Origin: Mixophyes australis
Taxonomy: Eukaryota > Chordata > Amphibia > Anura > Limnodynastidae
Assembly (NCBI GenBank): GCA_036250195.1
Contig: JAVHZZ010000004.1
Location: 257,483,011-257,547,010, forward strand
Length of the DNA: 64,000 nt
Reading direction: 5' to 3'
Shown: in pieces, positions 1 to 10,720 of the stretch
Layout: the number at the start of each line of letters is the position of its first letter
How positions within the stretch are numbered: the stretch's first letter is position 1
Notes under the pieces: model-generated
Told to the model about the DNA's origin: nothing
Database searches by the model: none
The model's input: the letters and a program-made list of their open reading frames with translations, nothing else
Made by a program: the position numbers and the translations under genes

Positions 1-400
1 CATTCATAGGATATCATGAAATTAATGTAGAGAGGCATCATTAGTAAAAATAAACTCTAACTTTGTGTCCGTATATGATGAAAATATAATGTGACACTAA
101 AACCGTAAACGACCTATGTGATAAAAATGTGTTGTATTGTTATTTGGATAATTATTATTACCTAATCCCTTATTGAAATTATTAACCTGATACATGTGTA
201 GGAATAGTGAATTTATTACTTTTACTTTTAAATTAACAAATCCAAATTTTATTAATTACACATCCCATTTTTATAATGGGATTTGTTGCTGTTATTGTTA
301 CCACATGAAAATGTAATTAGAAATGTCATGTAATGGAAATTTTACTATACTTTTACTATAATTTGTATAATTTGTTGTACATTTATTGTAATGGTCAATC

Positions 401-444
<44 letters not shown>

Positions 445-928
445 GGCAAGAGCCCGCTACTGCAGAAGCACACGCGAACAACAACTTCCTTTTTATGGTG
501 CTTTATTGTCAGGATGGTAAATGTTTGACACCGTATACTTGTACAGCAATCATGGAGACCCTAAACACTAGCTATACATAGTCCAGCTCTCTCTCAGGAC
601 CAGCCAGCTCACCCAGCATTGGTCTCTCTGAACAAATGAAACAAACAAGCTTTTATACATGATGCTCCTCCCCCAGCCTTAGCTTGATGGACAGGTGACT
701 CACCCACCTTCTCTTTAAAAGAAAACACCCATCAGTGCCTCTGTTTGCACAACCAGACATGCCCTGTCTGTTTGCTGAGAGGAAGGATTTCAGATCATGT
801 AAGTTCAACCAAATTTAAACTATTGCTTTTCATACATAAGTCTTCACTCTAGATGCATTACTGCACAAATGTTTTACTCTACTTCCCTGCTCTCTCTGTA
901 TATTGCCAGCTAAATGCCTCCTTTTGTT

Positions 929-985
<57 letters not shown>
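1..985. other. AT-rich non-coding DNA with two TA microsatellites
   Basis: No gene is recognisable here. (TA)n tracts lie at about 403-441 and 931-985; the second is the insertion site of the hAT transposon that follows. Open frames across the tracts are alternating Tyr/Ile runs and are not genes. Confidence 0.7.
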
Positions 986-989
<4 letters not shown>

Positions 990-1007
990 GATGCTCACTG
1001 AACCCCA

Positions 1008-1120
1008 TGTTTTGGTTTTGGTTTCGGATCTGGATTACCGTTGTGTTTTGGTTTTGGTTTTGGTTTTGCAAAACCACTATTGCGTGTTTTGGTTTTGTTT
1101 GGTTTTGTTTTGCTATTTTG
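1008..1120. repeat. Subterminal GGTTTT repeat block of hAT family 1
   Basis: About ten GGTTTT-like units (TTTTGGTTTTGG) form the inner edge of the 3' end of the hAT element. Equivalent blocks occur at the same end of the other two family-1 copies (9690-9815 and 61455-61555). hAT transposases are known to bind short subterminal repeats, so a binding-site role is plausible but inferred. Confidence 0.7.
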
Positions 1121-1254
1121 TTGGAAAATGAATGTTTTTGGGCATAAAATAACCAAATTTAGTGCTCCACCTGTTTCTTGGATAAGTAATGTAACTGTAA
1201 AGCTAATAAATTATCAAAAAAACAGTTTAAGTCCTGGTAGGTAGGCCTTCATTA

Positions 1255-1740
1255 ATTCTACACACAAACAAGATTGTCTCCCTCTCCATCTATGCATATT
1301 GGCAACGCAGCCATCGTCTTTGGATGTATATTACACCCTACACTTATAGTTAAATATGTAAAGAAATGGAAAAAGGCAGTTTGGTTTCTGTCTCTATAGG
1401 CCCCCCTCCACTTGTTGAAAATACCTAAAAATTCAGCCGTTATAGACTGTACAATATTAATTGAAATGGAGAAAGCTAGTTTGGTTTCTTTCTCTCTAGC
1501 CCAACCCCCCACCGCCCCCCCCCCCCCCCCCCCCACTTGTATAAAATACCAAAAAATTCAGCCGTTATAGACTGTACAATATTAATAGAAATGGACAAAG
1601 CCATTTTGGGGTCACTGTGTGTATGACACCCTACCCTTAAGGATAAATTGCCCAAACAGCAGCCTTTCAAGACGGTACGTGATATGGAAAGGCCCCAAGT
1701 CCTTTTCCTCTTTGGGGGTAGATTGCACCCTAGACTTAAA
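1255..1740. repeat. Tandem repeats in the 3' untranslated part of hAT family 1
   Basis: Diverged units of roughly 120-240 bp each contain a segment like 'attcagccgttatagactg' followed by a Pu/Py-rich stretch. A pure C run lies near 1515-1535. The equivalent region in the copy at 7678-9834 (about 9075-9430) is repeated in the same style, so this is a family trait. Confidence 0.6.
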
Positions 1741-1814
1741 TAGAAAGTTTTAAAAAGATGTTATCGTCATCATCTGGAGCTTCATCTTCACCCTCATCAG
1801 TGTGTACGTCATCA

Positions 1815-4800
1815 TCAGACTATCAATTCATCGCCGCTTGAATCCGCCATTAGAGAACAGTCAGTGCATGGATGTCTTTGATGGTGAAGGCCTTCCTCGT
1901 GGAAGATGTAGTTCATTTTTATAAACATCATTTTCTCCACATTTTTGGGAAGTAACCTTCTACGGCGATCACTGACTAAGTTCCCGGCTGTGCTGAACAC
2001 TCGTTCAGAGTAAACACTGGAGGGTGGGCAGCTTAGGTATTGCAAAGCAAGTTTGTACATGGGTTTCCAAATGGCCTGCTTTTCTTCCCAGTAAGGAAAG
2101 AGACTGTCTGACATTTCCATATCAATTACCTCTTGAAAATAATCCTCCACCATCCTTTGCATGTTTATACTCGTATTGGATGGAGTTATGGGCAAGGTGA
2201 CACATTTTTTTGAAAAATCTTTCAAACCAGCCCAGATGTTAAAATGTTCTGGTCTGCCCCCTGCGTCTTCCCTGCTTCTTTTTGGGAAATTTAATTTTTT
2301 ACGAACAGCAGCAGCTTGAGAAAGTGAAGGAGGACACGTCGTCAAGCCGAGGCCCAGTTCAGCGGCGAACTTGCTGAGCAATAGCTCCTTGCAAAAGTTC
2401 ACATCTTATTCATTTTGAAGCAAAGACTCAATGTAGGTCTTAAACCTTGGATCAAGCACAGTGGCCAAAACGTACTGATCCGAGTTCAAGATCTTAATAA
2501 CTTGAGGATCATTGTGAAGCGAATGAAGTACTTGATCAACAAGGCCAACATACTTTGCGGAATTGCTTGATTTCATCTCCTCCTTCAGTTTCTCAAGCTG
2601 CTTTTCCAATAGTCTAATTAAAGGAATGACTTGGCTCAAACTAACAGAATCTGCACTCACTTCACACGTCACAACTTCAAATGGTTTCAGCACCTTGCAC
2701 AGGACTGAAAGGATTCCCCACTGTGCAAGAGTGAAATACATACCCCCTCCTTTCCCAATGTTATGGCTTGTGCAATACGCTTGGATGGCTTTGCGCTGTT
2801 CCTCCATCCTCTGCAGCATGTACAGGGTGGAATTCCACCTAGTTACCACCTCCTGCTTAAGTTGGTGGCAGGGCAAGTTAAACTGCTCTTGGAGCTGCTG
2901 CAATCTCCTACATGCTGTGGCCGAATGCCTGAAATGGCCTGAAATTTTACGGGCCACCGAAAGCATCTCCTGCACCTCACGGTTATTTCGTAGGAAGGTC
3001 TGCACCACCAAGCTGATGGTGTGAGCAAAACAGGGAATGTGCTGGAAATCACCCAGCTGTAATGCTCGCACTATATTGTTGGCGTTATCAGAAATGACAT
3101 ATCCTGGGGAGAGTCCAAGTGGTATAAGCCATGTATCAATCACATCTCTTAGTTTGCGTAACAAATTGTCAGCTGTATGCCTGTTAGTGAAGCCGGTGAT
3201 ACAAAGAGTGGCCTGCCTGTGACAAATGATACGTAGTGGTGTACATGCTGCTGCTGTTCCTGCTGGTGAAGGTGAATGACCAACCCAGTGGGCTGTCACA
3301 GTCATATAGTCTTTGGTTTGACCACTCCACTTGTCCACATATCTGTGGTTAAGTGGACAGTGGGCAGAACGGCATTTTTCAGCGCAATCTCTACATTTTT
3401 ACACACTTTTTGGTATAGTTGTGGAATAGCTTTACGGGAAAAATGGTGTCGCGATGGAATTCTGTAACGCGGGACACAAAACCTCAATTAACTGTGAAAA
3501 ACCAGCTGCGTTTATTGTGGATATTGGATGCAGATCTAACACTAACATGGCAGCCATGGCGTCTGTGATTTTCTTGGCGACTGGGTGACTGCTGTCATAT
3601 TTTCCTCCCCTAGCAAATGATTGTTTCACAGTTAATTGTTGAAATGTAGGACTGCTCTTTTTCTTGGCCTCCCTCTGGGCTGACGATTCACCCCCAGCAA
3701 CATCAGCAGCAGTGGGATGAACGCTTTCTTCAGAGGAATCAATAATAGTGCAGGAGTCATCCAGCCTTAATAAGTGGGATGCAGGGCTGACTCCGAGCGC
3801 TACTGAGGATATTGATGAGGATGGTGTGGTAGGTGTATTTTGTAGCCGTCGGGATGTCAGTGACCGGAGGGTCCTAGCTGATGATGGAGTGCTTGTAATT
3901 TTTTGGGAAGAACTTTCAGCTTTTCCCAACACTTTGCCACGAACTCTCGTCAAATGGCATAACATAGACAAGGTTCCAAGATGGTTAAGGTCCCTCCCTC
4001 GACTGACTGTGGCTTGACATACACTACAAATGGCTATACAGTTGTTGTCTGGATTGGGGTAGGAATAATTCCACACATAAGAAATGGATTTTTTAGTTTT
4101 ATGGCCTGGCATGACAATGCCCTTTTTCTTGTCACGTGCCAGAACTGCTGCCACTGGTGCAGGACTTACACAAACAACCTCATCCTCATCAACATCCTCA
4201 TTAGCGTCCTCGTCGCCTACACAAATCTCCCCCTCATCCTCTTCTATATCCATAGTGGCATCCTCACTTGGTGTATCACCGGCTACACTCGGGCTGTTCA
4301 GGCACACATCAGCAGAACTGCTGAAAGGGTCACTCTTTATGGGTACACTAACAGAATACTCACGATTAGACATCCCACTGTTGGATGGACTCACCACAGG
4401 GATTGGTGTCATTTGTGATTCAGAGCAAACATTATCCTCTAATGCCTTACTGTTATCTTGCAGCTCGGCTTTGACGCGTAACAGTAGTTGTGCACCAATT
4501 GTAGGCTCGGTAACATTTTTGGATCTGTGTTTTATAGAGAAAGGTGAAGGCCTCATTCTCTCTTTGCCACTGCGTGTGTAGAATGGCATGTTGGCAATTT
4601 TTTTTTTATCGGCACTTAACTTTTGCTCAATAACACTTCTTTTTCCGCTTCAACGCAGTAAAAAATTTTTGGGGGTGTGTTTTTTTGACTGATTTCAAAA
4701 CACTGTGTAGTTTGACATCGCCTTGCCTAGATGACGTACTGGGAACACTAACATCAGGACTGGTGACAGAACCTGGTTGCTCATTCTGCTCATATGTGGA

Positions 4801-4815
4801 CTGCTTTGAATCCAT
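1815..4815 (-). pseudogene. hAT transposase with N-terminal BED zinc finger, frameshifted
   Basis: The product would cut and paste the element using a hAT RNase H-like fold. Read from 4815 down, the pieces are an N-terminal leader (4815-4627); a long segment (4589-3432) with an acidic stretch and a BED-type finger (CSVC then CHL); then 3487-3302, with the hAT motif TTDMW; 3338-2406, with ISDNANN, CFAH and TRWNSTLYMLQR; and 2402-1815, with the C-terminal dimerisation motif SCPPSSVYSERVFSTAGN. The second His of the BED finger reads Arg (LTRVR), so one zinc ligand appears lost. Frame changes lie between the leader and main segment, near 3450-3490 and near 3310-3340. An in-frame TAA at 2406-2408 splits the last two pieces. 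The order and content of domains are otherwise complete for a ZBED-like hAT transposase, so this is a recently broken autonomous copy. Confidence 0.88.
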
Positions 4816-4829
4816 TCTCAGCCCAAAGC

Positions 4830-5045
4830 ACTTGTAGTGCTACAAATTGTTTTAGATACTGCTGACAAATATGACTTTTGACAGCCAGAAATATTAATGC
4901 AAAAGAATGGGGGACACCCCAAAAGCACTTGGGAGTGCTAAAAATTATTTTTTAAATCTGCTGACAGATAGTACTTTTGACAGCCAGAAATATTAATGCA
5001 AAAGAATGGGGGACACCCCAAAGCACTTGTAGTGCCAAATATTGA
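4830..5045. repeat. Two ~110-bp leader repeats of hAT family 1
   Basis: Two tandem units contain 'cagccagaaatattaatgca' and 'gggggacaccccaaa', just upstream of the transposase start on the minus strand. Three or more units of the same repeat occupy 8096-8425 in the related copy. Confidence 0.7.
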
Positions 5046-5406
5046 AAAAAAAAAGACTCCTCTATCCTCCTCTCTTTTCTATCGATTGTTATCAGAATTG
5101 GAATCTGAATTGTATTGTCTGTCCCTGCTCTAATCAGCCTGTGACTACACCCTGCTCTCTCCCTCTGTCAAATGGCGATGGATTGCTGTGGAGGCAGGTA
5201 TTTATAATTTTCAAGTATCGCGAGAACCGAGCCCCGAGATCCAACGATGTCACGATGACGTTCGACCTCGATTTGGATTCCGAGCGGGCGGGAGAGTAAC
5301 GAGCCTGCTCGGCTCGGTACTCGGATAGGCAAAGTTCGGGTGGGTTCGGCTCTCGGGGAATCGAGCCCGCCCATCTGTAATATATATATATATATATATA
5401 TATATC

Positions 5407-5690
5407 TTTAGTGTATACAGTAACATGCATAGTGTATGTCTATGATATATGTGACCTATATAATCTTTTTATCTTCTTGTATCATTAGCAGGCTGACATT
5501 ATGCCATCCACTCCCCACCTTGGAGGACAATGCAGAAATCCTTTCATAAGATGCAAGGTAAGGTATTATTTTAGATATAGTGGTTTATGTAGGGGGTAGT
5601 TCTCAGATATATAATGTGAAGTTATTGTTTTCATTAAGTCCATTAGGATTATGGTATTCAATAAAAATATATATTTAGCTTCCTTTATTA
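5407..5690. other. Anonymous AT-rich DNA
   Basis: This stretch lies between the TA tract beside the hAT element and the Penelope-like remnant. No coding potential or repeat boundary is recognisable. Confidence 0.4.
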
Positions 5691-5944
5691 ATAATTCTCT
5701 CTTCACCTCTCCCTCTCTTATTCCTAGGGATATTTTTCCATAGGAAAAGCTGTAAGAAATTTGGGGTTACAGTTATGTCTGTTAAGAAAGTGTCTTGCAA
5801 TAGAAGTTAATGGTTTCATTTTAGCAATATCTGTGTTTGCATTTTGGATATTCTCGATATGTTCCAACAGTCTCTCTTTAAAAGGTTTGTTGGTCATGCC
5901 TACATATTTAAAATTACATGTATAGGTTAACCAATATATAACTC

Positions 5945-6450
5945 CTTGGGGTATATTTACTAAACTGCGGGTTTGAAAAAGTGGAGATGTCACCTATAGC
6001 AACCAATCAGATTCTAGGGCCTGATTCATTAAGTTTCTTAACTTCTTATTTCAGTCTCCTGGACAAAACCAATGTTACAATGCAAGGGGTGCAAACTAGT
6101 ATTCTGTTTTGCACATAAGTTAAATACTGACTGTTTTTTAATGTAGCACACAAATATCAACTTTAAATTTCAGTGTACAAATGAACTATCAAGTATTTGT
6201 GTGTTACGTGAAAAAACAGTCAGTATTTAATTTATGTGCAAAACAGAATACTAGTTTGCACCCCTTGCATTGTAACATTGGTTTTGTCCAGGAGCCTGAA
6301 ATAACGAGTTTCTTAAGTTAAGATCCTTAATGAATCAGGTCCCTAGTTATCATTTATTTAGTACATTCTACAAAATGACAGCTACTATCTGACTGGTTGT
6401 TATAGGCAACGTGTCCACTTTTTCAAACCTGCAGTTTAGTAAATATACCT
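5945..6450. mobile_element. Palindromic MITE (TTTACTAAACTGCRGGTTTG family), interrupted
   Basis: The terminal repeat begins GGTATATTTACTAAACTGCG and is followed by TTTGAAAAAGTGGAG; the inverted partner ends near 6450. An intact 177-bp copy lies at 22052-22228 and others at 33166-33298 and 63711-63890. This copy is split after 'cagattcta' by another MITE at 6017-6342; the two halves join perfectly against the intact copies. Confidence 0.8.
6017..6342. mobile_element. MITE with GGGCCTGATTCATTAAG termini
   Basis: This is a long palindrome of about 326 bp with terminal repeats GGGCCTGATTCATTAAG. It is flanked by CTA on both sides (6014-6016, 6343-6345), fitting a 3-bp PIF/Harbinger-type duplication. 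A second copy, also flanked by CTA, lies at 51300-51622. It has no coding capacity. Confidence 0.82.
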
Positions 6451-6534
6451 CCTGGATTGTTACAATTCATGAAAGTTTTTATATCATGTTCCCTGTTTAT
6501 GTTTTTTTTAACATGTTTATTAAGTTGTCCCCAT

Positions 6535-6745
6535 TGCTGTGCCTCTGATGCAGCAGTATGTCTATAATGATGCAGGATCATACCTATAATGATGCAGTAG
6601 TGTACTTATAATGAGGCAACAGTGTGTCTATAATGATGTGCGAGTGTGCGTATAATGAGGCAGGAGCATGCCTATAATGATGCAGCAGTGTGCTTATAAT
6701 GACACATGAGCCTGCTTATAGTAACACACAAGTGTGCCTATAAGG
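6535..6745. repeat. Degenerate ~25-bp minisatellite
   Basis: Around eight imperfect units resemble CAGTGTGTCTATAATGATG. The repeat starts near the end of the Penelope-like remnant. Confidence 0.65.
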
Positions 6746-7562
6746 ACACAAACTGAGGCATCTGTTTCAGTCAGCAGTGAATGCCAGAAATGTATTAAAA
6801 TGCAAAGTTTCTTACTGCAAAATTTTAAAGCTGGTAACGCATGCTGCAATTTTGGTTGGTTTGTTTGGCCACATTCACCCCCGACTGAACCATGTATGGC
6901 CTCCAAACTGATCGCTGTGCGACATCAACATCTGACATTATTGGAACAGAATATCAGAAAAATAGGTTCATTGATGACCCATTCGGTGCATATATGGAAA
7001 TAATGGCAAATGTGCTGTACATTGTGATTTGGTGGTTCAACTTAGTGCCTGAATAACAATATTAATTTAATTTAGCGATGGTAAGTTGTCAAATTGCTTA
7101 CTGATCCATTCACCAACAGTTCACTCTGAATTTCCATGTGTTGCAGTTAGTGGATTCTACCCTGTCCTTGTCCACCTACTATCCCTAATAGTTACTAAAA
7201 TGGCAGTTAGGGCTGATGCTGAGCTGGGAATACCCTCAGTGGGCTTAGTGTTAAATACACAAATTTGTAATTGGCATCCCCACAAAAAATGCATACGCCT
7301 ACATCCGTAGGCAGAACTGACACTTGCACCTCCTTGCGAGGTGAAACGGGGGAGCGAAGGAGCGTGCAAACATAGTACAAGTACAGTAAGGGTATGTTCA
7401 AATGATTATGAATGCAGATAGGCCTGTTAGTAGCCGTATCATATGTGGGTGCCTGAGGGTTGTTGCAAATACCCACAGAGGATGACGCTCACCAGCACTA
7501 GCTGCCATTTCTGATTGGTTGATTGCACATTCACCTCTAGAGCTGAGAGGTGCATCTATATT
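6746..7562. other. Anonymous non-coding DNA
   Basis: No gene is seen. A segment at about 7320-7400 (ggtgaaacggg ... ggagcgt) resembles one at about 13300-13360, so it is probably part of an old dispersed repeat. Confidence 0.4.
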
Positions 7563-7737
7563 ATATGATTTTGGGGGCATATTTGTCTGTATTGCATGAT
7601 TTTGTGGGTGTATTTGTCTATATTATATGATTTTGTGGGCATATTTTTCTATATTATATAATTTTGTGGGTGTATTATAGAGATGGGCGGGCTCAGTTCC
7701 CCGAGAACCGAACCCACCCGAACTTTGGGTATCCGAG

Positions 7738-7796
<59 letters not shown>

Positions 7797-8095
7797 GATG
7801 GGCGGGCTCGGTTCCCCGAGAACCGAACCCACCCGAACTTTGCCTATCCGAGTCCGAGAATCCAAATCGAGGCCGAACGTCATCATGACGTCGTCGGATC
7901 TCGGGGCTCTGTTCTCGCGATACTTGAAGATTATAAATACACGCCTCCACAGCAATCCATCGCCATTTGACAGAGGGAGAGAGCAGGGTGTAGTCACAGG
8001 CTGATTAGAGCAGGGACAGAGAATACAATTTTCTGATTACAATTGTGCTAACACAAATCGCTAGAGAAGAGAGGAGGATAGAGGAGATTTTTTTT

Positions 8096-8425
8096 TTTCT
8101 TTCAATATTTGGCACTCAAAGTGCTTTTTGGGTGTCCCCCATTATATGCCTAAATATTTCTGGCTGTCAAAATTACTATCTGTCAGCAGTATCTTACCAA
8201 ATAATTTTTAGCACTCCCCAGTGCTTTTGGGGTGTCCCCCATAATTGTGCATAAATATTTCTGGCTGTCAAAATTACTATCTGTCAGCAGTATCTACCAA
8301 ATAATTTTTAGCACTCCCCAGTGCTTTTGGGGTGTCCCCCATAATTGTGCATAAATATTTCTGGCTGTCAAAATTACTATCTGTCAGCAGTATCTACCAA
8401 ATAATTTTTAGCACTACAAGTGCTT
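8096..8425. repeat. ~115-bp leader tandem repeats of hAT family 1
   Basis: Three and a half units each contain 'tttctggctgtcaaaattac', then 'ctatctgtcagcagtatct' and 'ggggtgtcccccat'. The last two units are nearly identical, which suggests recent expansion. The full-length copy at 986-5379 has only two units. Confidence 0.8.
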
Positions 8426-8435
8426 TGGGCTGAGA

Positions 8436-9090
8436 ATGGATTCAAAGCAGTCCACATATGAGCAGAATGAGCAACCAGGTTCTGTCACCAGTCCTGATGT
8501 TAGTGTTCCCAGTACGTCATCTGGGCAAGGCGATGTCAAACTACACAGTGTTTCGAAATCAGTCCAAAAAACAAACAAACAAAAAAATTTACTGTGTTGA
8601 AGCGAAAAAGAAGTGTTACTGAGCAAAAGTTAAGTGCCGATAAAAAAAAAAAAATGCCAACATGCCATTCTACACACGCAGTGGCAAAGAGAGAATGAGG
8701 CTTCACCTTTGGCTATTAGTGGCAGATCCCAAAAAGTTACCGAGCCTACAATTGGTGCACAACTACTGTTACACGTCAAAGCCGAGCTGCAAGATAACAG
8801 TAAGGCATTAGAGGATAATGTTTGCTCTGATTCACAAATGACACCAATCCCTGTGGAGAATCCATCCAACAGTGGGATGTCTAATCGTGAGCATTCTGTT
8901 AGTGTACCCATAAAGAAGGGCCCTTTCAGCAGTTCTGCTGATGTGTACCTGAACAGCCTGAGTGTAGCCGGTGATACACAAATTGAGGATGCCACTTTGG
9001 AAATAGAAGAGGATGAGGGGGAGATTTGTGGAGGTGACGAGGGCGCTAATGAGGATGTTGATGATTATGATGCAGACAGTTACCAAATTG
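8436..9090 (+). pseudogene. N-terminal fragment of hAT family 1 transposase
   Basis: ATG at 8436 begins MDSKQSTYEQNEQPGS, the same start as the transposase at 4815. After a frame change the main frame (from about 8664) continues through VTEPTIGAQLLL and the acidic stretch, then stops being transposase at about 9080, where the 3' tandem repeats begin. The BED finger and all catalytic motifs are absent. Confidence 0.82.
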
Positions 9091-9935
9091 CCTTTCTCAA
9101 TTTCTATTTATATTCTAGATTTTAAAACGGCTGAATAGTTTTCTATTTTACTCCTAGTGGAGAGGGGATCTGATGCAGACAGATACCAAACTGCCTTTGT
9201 CCATTTCTTTGTATATTCGAATTTCTAGTTCTACAGTCTATGCAGGCTGTTTTTTTTTTCTATTTTACTACAAGTGGATGGGAAGGGGGGGGGGGGTCTG
9301 ATGCAGACAGATACCAAACTGCCTTTGTCCATTTCTTTGTATATTCGTATATTTGAATTTCTAGTTCCACAGTCTGTGCAGGTTGCTTTTTTTATATTCA
9401 ACTACAAGTGGAGGGCGGGGGGGGGGGGGGGGGTGGGGGTATGGCATAGATAACCACCAACTACCGAAGACCCAAAAGACGATGGCTACATTGCCAATAA
9501 TCAAAGATGGAGGAGGTAGACAACCAGGTTTGTCTGTATAATTTGCAGACATGTGTTCGAATTAAGGACGGCCTACCAGGGATTAAACTGTTTTTTTCAT
9601 AATTTATTAGCTTTATAATTACCTTACTATCTAAGAAACTGGTGGAGCACTAAATTAGGTTATTTTAGACCACAAAATTTTTTTTTCAAAAATAGCAAAA
9701 CAAAACCAAACAAAACCAAAACCAAAACCAAAACACGCAAGGGCAGTTTTGCAAAACCAAAACCAAAACACGAAGGTAATCCAGATCCAAAACCAAAAAC
9801 AAAACCAAAACACGGGAGTCAGTGACCATCTCTAGTGTATTAGTCTAATTTATTTGATTTTGTCGGCATATTTGTCTATGTTATATGATTTTGTGGGCAT
9901 ATTTGTCTATATTATATGTTTTTGTGGGTACATTT

Positions 9936-10496
9936 TAGAACAACTTTTTTTTCCACTTCATTTTAAAAGGAAGATTATACCTGCTGTATTATAGGAGAGG
10001 TGTATTCAAATCAAACCTAACAGTGAATGCCTTTATCCCTATCAAAACCAATGATTAAAACATCTTCTTGTGCTTATGATCTGGTTGAGTGTAACTGTAT
10101 TTGGTGTAAGTATGCCTGACATTAACCTGGCACATATGCTACTGTAATGCCTCCGACTCGGTATACAGGTGTACACCCCTGGGGGGGTGCCGCGAGTCGG
10201 GGGAGGGGCCGATTTTTTTTTCAATTTGCTCTTGTCCCCCCCAGCTGGGCCCCCCGAGAGCCGCTAGACCCTAGGCAGGTGCCTAGGTTGCCTAGCGGTA
10301 AATCCAGCCCTGGTTGCAGCATTTAAGAGATCTAAATAACACTCCTCTATCTAGCTTGAGAGTGGTAATCGGATAGAGTATCTTTGAAAGGGTATGAAGA
10401 TTATTGTGGAGTTTAATAAGTTTGCCTTAAGAGGTGAGTTTTCAAGCAACACTTGAAGGTGGAGCTGAGATATTTTGAGAAAAGGGAAGAAATGTA
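9936..10496. other. Non-coding DNA with a GC-rich dispersed repeat
   Basis: About 10135-10315 looks like a truncated dispersed repeat ending GCGGTAAATCCAGCCCTGG, with a short palindromic core (cctaggcaggtgcctagg). The rest is anonymous. Confidence 0.45.
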
Positions 10497-10720
10497 CAGT
10501 ACTGTGCAAAAGTTTTGGCAGGTATGGAAAAAATGCTGCAAAGCAAGAATGCTTTCAAAAATAAAAGTGTTAATAGTTTATTTGTATTAATTACCTAGCT
10601 GAAATATGTTGCCCGTATTTAAATCTTTAAGTTATTAAGTTATCAATGAGTTGGATGTAACTGTCAACATTTTAAGAATAATTAGCAGTTATTACTAAAT
10701 GTCCCTGGTCCTTCCTTTTA
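10497..10720. mobile_element. Tc1/mariner-type transposon fragment
   Basis: The segment starts TACAGTACTGTGCAAAAG, followed by 'ttttggcaggtatgg' and 'gctttcaaaaata'. This is the familiar end of a Tc1/mariner family common in fish and frog genomes. No transposase is left and the inner boundary is approximate. Confidence 0.6.

Larger units (their letters stand above)
986..5379 (-). mobile_element. hAT transposon, family 1, full-length but broken copy
   Basis: The ends are short imperfect terminal inverted repeats: TAGAGATG at 986 and, on the minus strand, TACAGATGGGCGGG at 5379. Both sides are flanked by ATATATAT, which fits an 8-bp hAT target duplication but is uninformative inside a TA microsatellite. 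Read on the minus strand, the element has a GC-rich 5' end (5379 to about 5100), two ~110-bp leader repeats, a BED-finger hAT transposase (4815 to 1815), 3' tandem repeats and a subterminal block of GGTTTT repeats (about 1008-1120). Two further copies of the same family lie at 7678-9834 and 59878-61575. Confidence 0.88.
5690..6540 (-). pseudogene. Penelope-like element remnant with GIY-YIG endonuclease part
   Basis: Minus-strand translation of 5950-5724 reads as the C-terminal endonuclease of a Penelope-like retroelement. It contains GVIYWLTYTCNFKYVGMT (a GIY-YIG-like core), then KERLLEHIENI, then SIARHFLNRH. The reading resumes on the far side of the interrupting MITE at about 6455-6530, where weak upstream similarity ending in NCNNP remains. 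Penelope elements encode a reverse transcriptase followed by this nuclease; no reverse transcriptase is left here. The gene is cut by a MITE (about 5945-6450) that carries another MITE. Confidence 0.6.
7678..9834 (+). mobile_element. hAT family 1, internally deleted copy with doubled 5' end
   Basis: The element starts TAGAGATGGGCGGGCTCAG and ends CAGTGACCATCTCTA. The 8-bp target duplication GTGTATTA is exact (7670-7677 and 9835-9842). The first 5' end (7678-7740) runs into a (TA)n tract, and a second complete 5' end begins at 7793. Inside are leader repeats (8096-8425), the N-terminal part of the transposase, 3' tandem repeats and the GGTTTT block. The catalytic core and the dimerisation domain are missing, so the copy is non-autonomous. 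Confidence 0.88.
7563..9935. repeat. ~32-bp minisatellite split by a hAT insertion
   Basis: Units of the form GATTTTGTGGGCATATTTGT followed by CTATATTATAT occupy 7563-7677 and resume at 9835-9935. The hAT element 7678-9834 sits between them, so the array was one block before the insertion. Confidence 0.75.

Noticed and set aside
1008..1120. Telomere-like GGTTTT repeats as an interstitial telomere
   Set aside because: Vertebrate telomeres are TTAGGG; the block recurs at a fixed place in hAT elements, so it is an element feature.
2563..3024. 153-codon plus-strand frame and similar frames opposite the hAT transposase
   Set aside because: They are antisense shadows of the transposase; no motif of their own.
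7678..9834. Two nested hAT copies at 7678 and 7793
   Set aside because: Only one 3' end exists, and its target duplication matches the outer 5' end; a duplicated end explains it better.
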